Assembly: GCA_045106685.1 (NCBI GenBank) | Contig: JBGCFB010000185.1 | Location: forward strand, 1 to 30,338 | DNA length: 30,338 nucleotides | Source: JAUIGE01 sp045106685 | Lineage (GTDB): Bacteria > Bacteroidota > Bacteroidia > J057 | Direction: 5' to 3' | Part shown: positions 23,655 to 30,338 of the stretch, piece by piece | Position numbering within the stretch: the stretch's first letter is position 1 | Layout of the letters: each line of letters begins with the position of its first letter | Notes under the pieces: generated by a model | What the model saw: only the letters and a program-made list of their open reading frames with translations | What the model was told of the DNA's origin: nothing | The model's database searches: none | Translations under genes and position numbers: made by a program

Positions 23655-23818
23655 CAAAAGAAAGAAATCTCAAGTTTATTGGAGCGTAATGTCCATGAAG
23701 CTACCTTTGCGGTCGTTTTCACGAACATGTTTTTCATATCAGGTTCACGTAATGTTTGAACCAATTTGTCTAGCCACAAAACGATATTTTTTTACTGCAA
23801 CAAAAAAAGCCAAGACCT

Positions 23819-25087
23819 ATGGCAAACTCCCCAACAAAAACGGAACAAACTCGCCCTTCACCGTATGATTCCTTGCTCGCTCGCTTCAATGAAGCAGCTG
23901 ACATCATCAAACTCGACGAACGTTACCGCGACATTATCTCAGTGCCTGAGCGCGTAATTCAAGTAAATCTACCCGTGAAGCTTGACAGCGGTAAGACCCG
24001 CGTGTTTCAAGGTTTTCGCGTAATTCACTCTACAGTTCTCGGTCCTTCCAAAGGAGGAATTCGTTATGCTCCTTTCGTGGACCTCGATGAGGTAAAGGCG
24101 CTTTCAGGTTGGATGTCACTTAAATGTGCCCTGGTCGGTCTTCCTTACGGAGGAGCCAAAGGAGGCATCGCTCTCAACCCAAAGGTTCGCACCGATGATG
24201 AACTTGAGCGTATCACACGTGCATATACACGTGCTTTGAAGGATACCTTCGGTGAAGGCTCTGATGTTCCGGCACCGGACATGGGCACAGGTGCTCGCGA
24301 GATGGCCTGGATTTTCCACGAATACTCAAGAACATACGGCTACTCTCCAGGTGTAGTAACCGGTAAGCCTATTGACCTAGGCGGTTCCAAAGGACGTGTT
24401 CAAGCAACAGGATGGGGTACTATGCGTGCCACTATGCAGGCGATTGAAAAGCTTGGCATGAAACCAGAAGGCACACGTGTCGCTATTCAGGGATTTGGAA
24501 ATGTGGGATCATGGGCTGCCAAGTTCTTAAAAGACGAAGGCCTAAAGATTGTAGCGATCAGTGATCACACTGGTGGATATTATAATGAAGACGGAATCAA
24601 GGTAAGTGATGCTATTCGCTACCTCCGTAAAAATGGCTCTCTCAAAGGCTTTGACGGAGCCGCAAGCATCACAAACGAAGAGCTTCTAACACTTGATGTG
24701 GAAGTCCTCGTCCCTGCTGCTATCGAAAACGTCATTACAGCCAAAAACGCTGACAATATCCGCGCGAAGGTTATTGTAGAAGGTGCCAATGGTCCTGTAT
24801 CAGCAGGAGCTGATGAAATCCTCGACGCTAATGGGATCCTTATCATTCCTGATATTTTGGCCAATGCTGGTGGTGTAACAGTATCATACTTCGAATGGGT
24901 ACAAAACCGTCGTGGGCACTATTGGTCAGAGACAGAAATCAGAGACAAAACCTTCCCTATTCTTAAAGATGCCTTTGACAAGGTATGGGATACTCATAAA
25001 GAATATGGATGTACCATGCGCCTCGCAGCGTACATCGTGGCGATCAAACGTCTCGCCGTAGGAATTGACCTGGAAGGTAACTTCTAG
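23819..25087 (+). CDS. gdhA: glutamate dehydrogenase
   Basis: 422 aa, the usual size for hexameric Glu/Leu/Phe/Val dehydrogenases of the archaeal/Bacillus RocG type. It interconverts glutamate and 2-oxoglutarate plus ammonium. The N-terminal domain has GPSKGGIRYAP (75-85; K78 substrate), MSLKCALVGLPYGGAKGGI (K102, and K114 catalytic) and PAPDMGTGAREMAW. The Rossmann domain has VAIQGFGNVGSWAAKFL (221-237). Coenzyme preference (NAD or NADP) cannot be settled by eye. The 164-bp upstream gap separates it from cdsA, and a TAGTGCC-CAA-GGCACTA hairpin follows. Confidence 0.96.
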   Translation: MANSPTKTEQTRPSPYDSLLARFNEAADIIKLDERYRDIISVPERVIQVNLPVKLDSGKTRVFQGFRVIHSTVLGPSKGGIRYAPFVDLDEVKALSGWMSLKCALVGLPYGGAKGGIALNPKVRTDDELERITRAYTRALKDTFGEGSDVPAPDMGTGAREMAWIFHEYSRTYGYSPGVVTGKPIDLGGSKGRVQATGWGTMRATMQAIEKLGMKPEGTRVAIQGFGNVGSWAAKFLKDEGLKIVAISDHTGGYYNEDGIKVSDAIRYLRKNGSLKGFDGAASITNEELLTLDVEVLVPAAIENVITAKNADNIRAKVIVEGANGPVSAGADEILDANGILIIPDILANAGGVTVSYFEWVQNRRGHYWSETEIRDKTFPILKDAFDKVWDTHKEYGCTMRLAAYIVAIKRLAVGIDLEGNF

Positions 25088-25116
25088 TGACTATTCGCGA
25101 CTAGAAAATGACAGCT

Positions 25117-25133
25117 TAGTGCCCAAGGCACTA
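25117..25133. terminator. short hairpin after glutamate dehydrogenase
   Basis: TAGTGCC and GGCACTA pair perfectly around a CAA loop, 29 bp past the gdh stop. No T-run follows, so it is a weak terminator candidate or an mRNA-stabilising stem. Confidence 0.4.
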
Positions 25134-25166
25134 GTCTAAAACAACATAACTGGATTTTTTCGCAAG

Positions 25167-25216
25167 GAAAGTCTATATTTAGAGCTGAGCTTAATCGGTT
25201 TTAAGTATAGACTTTC
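25167..25216. promoter_or_regulatory. 11-bp inverted repeat just before a T9SS adhesin gene
   Basis: GAAAGTCTATA (25167-25177) is exactly complementary to TATAGACTTTC (25206-25216), with a 28-nt spacer. It ends 7 bp before the ATG at 25224. As DNA it could be a spaced operator; as RNA it would fold right next to the start codon. A TATATTTA box-like word (25174-25181) overlaps the left arm. Confidence 0.5.
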
Positions 25217-25223
25217 TCTGCCT

Positions 25224-28199
25224 ATGACGACACCCTCTACAAGGCATATGCTTATCGCATTGTTGCTCAGTTGGCTATGTATCAGTCAGCTGGATGCACA
25301 GATACGGGCCTATCCTTACTTAGAGGACTTTGAACAATTTGGGCGATGTACACCTGATTGTAGAGTAAGCTGCCCACTCGTAAATTTTTGGGAGAATGCC
25401 GCTAATGATGACTTTGACTGGGTCGTTCAAAATGGTTCCACACCATCCAGCAATACTGGTCCAAGTTCCGATGCCATTCCAGGCACTTCGAGTGGAAATT
25501 ACCTTTATATTGAGCCTGACGGAATTTGCGCAGGTGGCGGAAAAGAAGCCTGGCTGTTAAGCCCTGACTTTGAATTTTCTTCACTTCGCAATCCAGTTTT
25601 GAATTTTTCATATCATGCCTACGGCGAAGCTGGAGCACGTATCCATCTGGACATGGCAATCAACGGTGTTTGGCAGCAAGACATCATTGAACCTATTCGC
25701 GGGTCTGTCGACAAATGGCTTCAGCACCATATTCCTTTGGACGCAGCAGCAAACAAACGCAGTGTACGCTTCCGTTGGAGAGGCGTATCGGGCCTGGTAG
25801 AAACAGGTGACTTCGCCATCGATGCCGTCGGAATCCGAGAAGGATTCGGTCATGATATATCACCACATTCTTTGGACAAAGCAGCAATTGCTTGCATTAA
25901 TGCCAGTGACTCAGCACGTGTTTTCATTCAAAATCTTGGTAGTAATCGTGCAAGCAGCTTTGACATTCAGTATTCCTGGGATAATCAGGTATGGAGCAGC
26001 ATTCAAACAATCAATAATACGATAGCGCCAGGACAGCAGATTGCTATTTCGATACCTGTAGGCAACCTCTCCACGGGCAGTCATAGTTTACATTTTGTTG
26101 CTCGCTCATCTCCCAATTTAGATCAGGATAGTAGGAATGATACGCTTTATGCATTTTTCGAAGCGAGTCCTGTTGTTAAAGAAATTCCTTATCTCGCCAC
26201 TTTTGAAGTAGGCCCTATGGGCTGGACCAGCAGTGGAACCAGAAACGACTGGCAGCATGGCAACCCACGTGGTACCGTGCTGGACAAAACACTTGATGGA
26301 AACTTTTGCTGGGGCACGAATCTGAATGGCACCTACGACTTTTTCACACTCAGCTACCTCTATACACCATGCTTCGACTTCACACAGGCAAATGCTGACC
26401 CTATACTCAGTTTTGACGCTAAATTTGATCTTGAACGCCAGGACTTCTGCTGGCTAGAATACAGTGTTGATGGGGGAGAATGGGCAAAACTGGGAACTCG
26501 CCAGAGTGGTCTTACTAATTGGTACACGCACTTCAAACAAGCCTGGACTGGCACAACAAACTGGCAAAACGCTGCCCACCGGCTGGTAGGCATGCAAGGC
26601 CATGTCGTGAAGTTCCGCTTTGTAGTGTTTTCTGACGGAACACGAAATTTTGAAGGAATGCTGCTGGATCGTTTTATGATTCGGTACGATTACGATCTGG
26701 TAATCGAAGACATATTCCCAAAAGATGTATGTGATCAAAGTTTAGGTACGCAAGAGCAAGTTTCGGTAGCGGTTCACAACCAGGGCTACTTTGACATTGA
26801 CAACTTCGACATGCGATACAAAGCTGACAATCAGTTTTTTAGCGCGTATAAAAACTTCCAGGGAACAATTACATCTGGTAACACACGCCTATTTTCTTTT
26901 GTCCAAACTGCAGACCTTTCAACTCCCGGCATTCATTGGTTGGAGGCTGAAGCAGACTTCAGTCCTGACCCTATTAGGAGCAACAACAGTCTTCGGTCAC
27001 GAGCTGGAAACTTTTCCTCTCCGGTAATTGAACTGGGCAATGACACATCGGTATGTGCGGGCCAGCGCCTAGTGCTTAAAACTGGTGTACAGGGAGGAAC
27101 CTACCGCTGGAATACAGGTCACGTGCTTCCAGATTTATATGTCTTTAAAAAAGGCATGTATGAAGTATTTGTAACAGATTCATTCGGATGTGAGGGTTCT
27201 GATAAAATCGAGGTAGAAATTCCGCCAGCGATTGATGTTCTGGTTGATGTGGTGAAACCAATAAGCTGCCCTGGAGGCGACGGCAGGCTTTGGGCCACCG
27301 CCACAGGTGGCGTAGGGCCTCTTCAATATCGTTGGCCTAACGGCAATACGAGCCAATTAGCCGATCCTACACCGGGAGGCAATTATGTGGTTGAAGTAAC
27401 GGATTCTATCGGCTGCTCAATGAGCAAAGCCAAACTGCTCCCAGAGCCGGATTCTATTCGTATTCATATCGACCAACTGAATCCGGTTAGTTGCCCAAGA
27501 GACTCCAATGGAGCGATAGAGATTACGGTCACCGGTGGTACTCCACCGTACCGTTATGTCTGGGATAACGGCTCAACCAATTCTACCATAAGCCAGCTCA
27601 AGCCTGGCTTATACAATGTGGAGGTTACTGATGACAACGGCTGTTTTGACGACATGAATCTGGTGGAAGTCCCTATTAGTAAGGACACTATACCGAAAGC
27701 AATTCTTGACTATCAAATTTCAGGAGGAACTGTGAGTTTTTCTTCCATCAAAAGCTTAAATGCATCAAACTATGTATGGGCTTATGGTGATGGAACAAAC
27801 GAATCAGGAAATCCCACTCCAGATTATACCTACAAAGCAAACGGCGTATATTTTGTGACACTTATTGCTCAAAATGCTTGTGGAGCTGACACCACTACCC
27901 TACCAATCGAAATTATAGCTGTAAGTATCGATGATGAAGAAAATATCATCGCTGTAGATTTGGCACCAAATCCGATTACTGAGGGGCGCTTTTTTATCAA
28001 AAACCCCCAAGAGATGCTTCGCGATGTACAGCTCAGCCTATTTGACCTTCACGGCAAGCGGCTACGCACCTGGACACGCGAGATGCTTCCAACTGGAAGT
28101 AGAACTGGCTTTGAGTTGGATGCTCTACCTGAAGGCGTCTACCTTATCCAAATGAAGGCTGAAGGACTTAGACGCAACTGGAAAGTAGTTGTGCGTTAG
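25224..28199 (+). CDS. secreted adhesin-like protein with SprB repeats, PKD domain and T9SS tail
   Basis: 991 aa with a signal peptide (cut near QLDAQ-26). Two MAM/jelly-roll-like modules occupy about 30-205 (PYLEDFEQFG... AWLLSPDFEFS... FAIDAVGI) and about 315-485 (PYLATFEVGPMGW... LLDRFMIRYD). CARDB-like segments follow each (ARVFIQNLGSNRASSFDIQY; EQVSVAVHNQGYFDIDNFDM). Next come VCAGQRLVLKTG...YRWNTGH and two SprB-type repeats (ISCPGGDGRLWATATGGVGP..., VSCPRDSNGAIEITVTGGTPP... YNVEVTDDNGC). A PKD-like domain (YVWAYGDGT... YTYKANGVYFVTL) precedes the C-terminal T9SS type A domain (APNPITEGRFFI... EGVYLIQMKAEG). SprB repeats are typical of gliding and surface adhesins. Its stop is 11 bp from that of the convergent hydrolase gene. 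Confidence 0.87.
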   Translation: MTTPSTRHMLIALLLSWLCISQLDAQIRAYPYLEDFEQFGRCTPDCRVSCPLVNFWENAANDDFDWVVQNGSTPSSNTGPSSDAIPGTSSGNYLYIEPDGICAGGGKEAWLLSPDFEFSSLRNPVLNFSYHAYGEAGARIHLDMAINGVWQQDIIEPIRGSVDKWLQHHIPLDAAANKRSVRFRWRGVSGLVETGDFAIDAVGIREGFGHDISPHSLDKAAIACINASDSARVFIQNLGSNRASSFDIQYSWDNQVWSSIQTINNTIAPGQQIAISIPVGNLSTGSHSLHFVARSSPNLDQDSRNDTLYAFFEASPVVKEIPYLATFEVGPMGWTSSGTRNDWQHGNPRGTVLDKTLDGNFCWGTNLNGTYDFFTLSYLYTPCFDFTQANADPILSFDAKFDLERQDFCWLEYSVDGGEWAKLGTRQSGLTNWYTHFKQAWTGTTNWQNAAHRLVGMQGHVVKFRFVVFSDGTRNFEGMLLDRFMIRYDYDLVIEDIFPKDVCDQSLGTQEQVSVAVHNQGYFDIDNFDMRYKADNQFFSAYKNFQGTITSGNTRLFSFVQTADLSTPGIHWLEAEADFSPDPIRSNNSLRSRAGNFSSPVIELGNDTSVCAGQRLVLKTGVQGGTYRWNTGHVLPDLYVFKKGMYEVFVTDSFGCEGSDKIEVEIPPAIDVLVDVVKPISCPGGDGRLWATATGGVGPLQYRWPNGNTSQLADPTPGGNYVVEVTDSIGCSMSKAKLLPEPDSIRIHIDQLNPVSCPRDSNGAIEITVTGGTPPYRYVWDNGSTNSTISQLKPGLYNVEVTDDNGCFDDMNLVEVPISKDTIPKAILDYQISGGTVSFSSIKSLNASNYVWAYGDGTNESGNPTPDYTYKANGVYFVTLIAQNACGADTTTLPIEIIAVSIDDEENIIAVDLAPNPITEGRFFIKNPQEMLRDVQLSLFDLHGKRLRTWTREMLPTGSRTGFELDALPEGVYLIQMKAEGLRRNWKVVVR

Positions 28200-28210
28200 T
28201 GCCTTCGATA

Positions 28211-29068
28211 CTATTCTTTTTTATCAAAACGCTGCTTTAAAAATGTGCGTGTCAATGCGCGCGCCTGCATGGCATCTTCCTGGTCATAGCGACTGCTGGA
28301 AGGATTTGCGAAAGCGTGATCGGCCTTAAACATATGAACACTGATATTATTATCGGTCTTTTCGACTGTTTGGCGAAAATCTTCCACAATCTCAGGAGTA
28401 ATCCAGCGATCACGACTCGCAAATATCCCAAGTACATCACAGCTTAGCGCAGCAAGCTTGGCACTATCACGAACAGGCATACCATAATAAATCACACAAC
28501 CAGCAGCCTGATCTCCAAGTAACAAACTTGTTTTCAGGGACCATCCTCCTCCAAAGCACCAGCCAATAGTCGCAATACTTGCAGATTCACCAGCGTAGGC
28601 TTTTGCTCCCAATATAATTGCCTCAGCGCGCTCAGCCTTCACCACTTGCATGTATTTGGAGGCGTTCTCCCGCGTGGTCGCGACCTTTCCGTCATACATA
28701 TCAATCGCCAGGACATTTACATTTCCCAGGGCAGCAGCTAAGCTATCGGCCTCGCGACGAATATGGTCATTGAGGCCCCACCATTCATGAATGACGAAAA
28801 TGTAATGATCGGTTGGCTCCGCCGCTTCTACCCAATATCCGCGCCCTTTTTCTCCTCCTTCTATTGGAAATCGGATCTCTTTGCCAGCAGCAAGGTGCGT
28901 CGTCTCAAGCGGTAAATCATGAGCAGCGACAAAGCCTTCATCTGTACCCAGCGCTGCAAAGTCAGCAGTGGCTGAAGGTTCTAGCGAGCAACAGGCCATC
29001 GTCTGCGCTTCCAGGCTAATTGGTACAAAACAGAAAAAGACAAAGAGAGAAAGGATGATATTTTTCAT
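28211..29068 (-). CDS. exported dienelactone hydrolase family protein
   Basis: 285 aa from the ATG at 29068, which starts a clean signal peptide (MKNIILSLFVFFCFVPISLEAQ). A TTG at 29104 would extend into a repeat. The mature N-terminus carries a CC pair, then an alpha/beta-hydrolase fold with the DLH motifs HEWWGLN (E95 of the active-site loop), IGWCFGGGWSL (nucleophile C171), ASRDRWI (D220) and ADHAFANP (H251), a complete Cys-Asp-His triad. Cytosolic DLH opens dienelactone rings in chlorocatechol breakdown. The export signal and lack of catabolic neighbours point to another ester, unknown. An FAD oxidoreductase gene lies upstream on the same strand, 49 bp away. Confidence 0.88.
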   Translation of the reverse strand: MKNIILSLFVFFCFVPISLEAQTMACCSLEPSATADFAALGTDEGFVAAHDLPLETTHLAAGKEIRFPIEGGEKGRGYWVEAAEPTDHYIFVIHEWWGLNDHIRREADSLAAALGNVNVLAIDMYDGKVATTRENASKYMQVVKAERAEAIILGAKAYAGESASIATIGWCFGGGWSLKTSLLLGDQAAGCVIYYGMPVRDSAKLAALSCDVLGIFASRDRWITPEIVEDFRQTVEKTDNNISVHMFKADHAFANPSSSRYDQEDAMQARALTRTFLKQRFDKKE

Positions 29069-29094
29069 TTTTGCAAGATACATATTTTGAAAAT

Positions 29095-29113
29095 CGAGGA
29101 TCAAACAGCGAGG
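29095..29113. repeat. family D repeat fragment
   Basis: CGAGGATCAAACAGCGAGG shares its words with 1341-1369 and 13237-13266. It sits in the 49-bp gap between the FAD oxidoreductase stop and the hydrolase start. Confidence 0.55.
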
Positions 29114-29117
29114 AATT

Positions 29118-30248
29118 TCAACCCAACATCGCCTCTGCGGCTTTTGTACCTAGTCCCGCCCCCAAAGCTACGCCCATACCTCCCAGACGAACAGCCGTCC
29201 AAAGTCCTGGCTTTACTTCTTCCATAATCGGCGACTTGGTCTCGCCCACTCCCAGCGTTCCACTCCAGCGATGTTCGGCTTTCCAGCTACCCGCAGGCAA
29301 AAGATGCGTGTCTACATATTGGTGAAGCGCTTGCTGGATCGTTTGTGAAAAGCCAGGAGCTGCCGTCGTCTCTCCTTTTTTATCCAAATCCCTAAAACCG
29401 CCGATCAAAAGTCTGTCTCCCACATTTCTGAAATACACATAACCAGCATGCGCGTGGAAGTTACCTTTGAGTAATAGCCCTGGAACAGGGTTCGTCACAA
29501 ACACTTGATTACGAGCAGGTTGCACGTCCAGTTCTGGAATGAGCGATGTCGTAAAGCCGTTGGTGGCGAGGAGAATTTTTTGTGTAAAAAACGCCTTTCC
29601 TTCACTTCCCTCGATGCGCCATCCGCCGGCTTTTTGTTCTATCACATTCACCTTCCAACCTTGATGAATAACCACGCCAGCTTGTCGGGCTGCGCCTTGC
29701 AGCGCTTGCATCATCTTTCCAGGATGGATTTGCCCTTCACCCTGAATTCCGATCGTTTGGCTAAAGCCACGTGTGCCGATAGCTTGGCCGGACATCGGTG
29801 AAAAGGCACAGGCCCGGGTATCGTCCGCTTCGCGAAGTAGGCGGTTTAAGTCATCGAGTTTATCCATGCAAGCCTGCGCCAGTGCGTGTTGGCTTGCGGC
29901 AAACACCTCATGCGAGGGGCTGTCGGTATATCCGATGGCGGCATCTCCCAGGCCAGTTCTCAACTGGCGCAAGCCTTCGAGGCGGCGGCGTATCAAGTCG
30001 ATGACTTCCTCTTCTGATCGTGAAGACAAGTCATCGAGCAACTCGGATGGGCTTCCAAAACAGGCAAATCCTGCATTGCGTAGGCTGGCGCTGCCGGGCC
30101 AAAGGCCTGCGTCAAGCACCACTACGCGCAAACTCGGATGGAGCTGGCGCATGCGCCATGCAGCATGCAATCCGACTAGTCCCGCACCAATAACAACGAC
30201 ATCGGCACGTTTCAAGAAAATATCCTGCTCCCAATAGCTTATATTCAT
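29118..30248 (-). CDS. FAD-dependent oxidoreductase (DAO family)
   Basis: 376 aa from the ATG at 30248 (MNISYWEQDIFLKRADVVVI), the usual opening for this Bacteroidota subfamily (recollection). An earlier ATG at 30275 or TTG at 30308 would add poorly conserved residues. The Rossmann FAD motif GAGLVG (21-26) is followed by VVVLDAG and the isoalloxazine-contact block SASLRNAGFACFG. Later come GIQGEGQIHPGKMMQAL, ILLATNGFTTSLI, GYVYFRNVGDRLLIGGFRDLD, HRWSGTLGVGETKSPIMEEV and GLWTAVRLGGMGVALG. By family it oxidises an amino acid or amine (glycine oxidase/D-amino acid dehydrogenase-like). No signal peptide. The substrate is not determinable. Confidence 0.9.
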   Translation of the reverse strand: MNISYWEQDIFLKRADVVVIGAGLVGLHAAWRMRQLHPSLRVVVLDAGLWPGSASLRNAGFACFGSPSELLDDLSSRSEEEVIDLIRRRLEGLRQLRTGLGDAAIGYTDSPSHEVFAASQHALAQACMDKLDDLNRLLREADDTRACAFSPMSGQAIGTRGFSQTIGIQGEGQIHPGKMMQALQGAARQAGVVIHQGWKVNVIEQKAGGWRIEGSEGKAFFTQKILLATNGFTTSLIPELDVQPARNQVFVTNPVPGLLLKGNFHAHAGYVYFRNVGDRLLIGGFRDLDKKGETTAAPGFSQTIQQALHQYVDTHLLPAGSWKAEHRWSGTLGVGETKSPIMEEVKPGLWTAVRLGGMGVALGAGLGTKAAEAMLG

Positions 30249-30338
30249 GCTGTAAAAGTAAGACAAGCTGCCCATGCTTTTTTTGTAACTTTCGGCCCAT
30301 TCATCCAAATCCAGTATTTTGAAAATATCTAACGAAGT

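Noticed and set aside
29773..30237. 154-codon frame antisense to the FAD oxidoreductase
   Set aside because: Ser/Arg-rich shadow frame opposite a gene with clear FAD motifs.

Overview
The window looks like chromosomal DNA of a Bacteroidota bacterium, probably of the Saprospiria/Chitinophagia side. The evidence is three large secreted proteins ending in type IX secretion (T9SS) type A sorting domains, SprB-type repeats, TAnnTTTG-type -7 promoter boxes in place of sigma-70 -10 boxes, weak Shine-Dalgarno use, and several Bacteroidota-typical hypothetical families. The family-level placement is inference. No rRNA, tRNA, CRISPR array, transposase or phage gene was found.

Layout. 1-1370: a repeat array, then an AT-rich exported protein gene bounded by copies of a short repeat. 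1372-6781 (minus strand): a CapA-like metallophosphatase, a small exported protein that may have a caspase-like fold, and a 981-aa secreted glycoside hydrolase-like protein with an inserted carbohydrate-binding module and a T9SS tail. 7086-8552: a leaderless gamma-glutamyltransferase homologue. 8863-11091 (minus): a secreted protein with dockerin-like EF-hands, a cohesin-like domain and a T9SS tail. 11276-14962 (plus): a helical hypothetical protein, a one-helix membrane protein, lipoyl synthase (lipA) and a PdeM-type phosphoesterase. 15171-17564: a lipoprotein gene divergent from an ECF-type sigma factor and its putative anti-sigma/TPR partner. 18160-20517 (minus): a 785-aa exported protein with similar TonB_C-like domains at both ends, joined by coiled coil and an Arg/Asp-rich tract. 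20692-21684 (minus): a tRNA-dihydrouridine synthase. 21968-25087 (plus): a CPBP protease overlapping cdsA, then glutamate dehydrogenase. 25224-28199: a T9SS-exported adhesin-like protein. 28211-30248 (minus): an exported dienelactone hydrolase and an FAD-dependent oxidoreductase.

The genes are mostly independent units. Clear functional pairs are the sigma/anti-sigma pair with its divergent lipoprotein, and the CPBP/cdsA overlap. What stands out most is between the genes. At least seven kinds of hairpin-forming or tandem repeats fill the gaps, and most recur at two or more places in these 30 kb. They include two copies of a near-perfect palindrome, each placed just upstream of a TATATTTGC box facing a gene.

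No multi-gene defence or mobile system was recognised. The best candidates for something undescribed are the double-ended TonB_C-like protein at 18160-20517, the possible exported caspase-like protein at 2930-3688, the shared divergent promoter motif at 16139-16195, and the promoter-adjacent palindromes.
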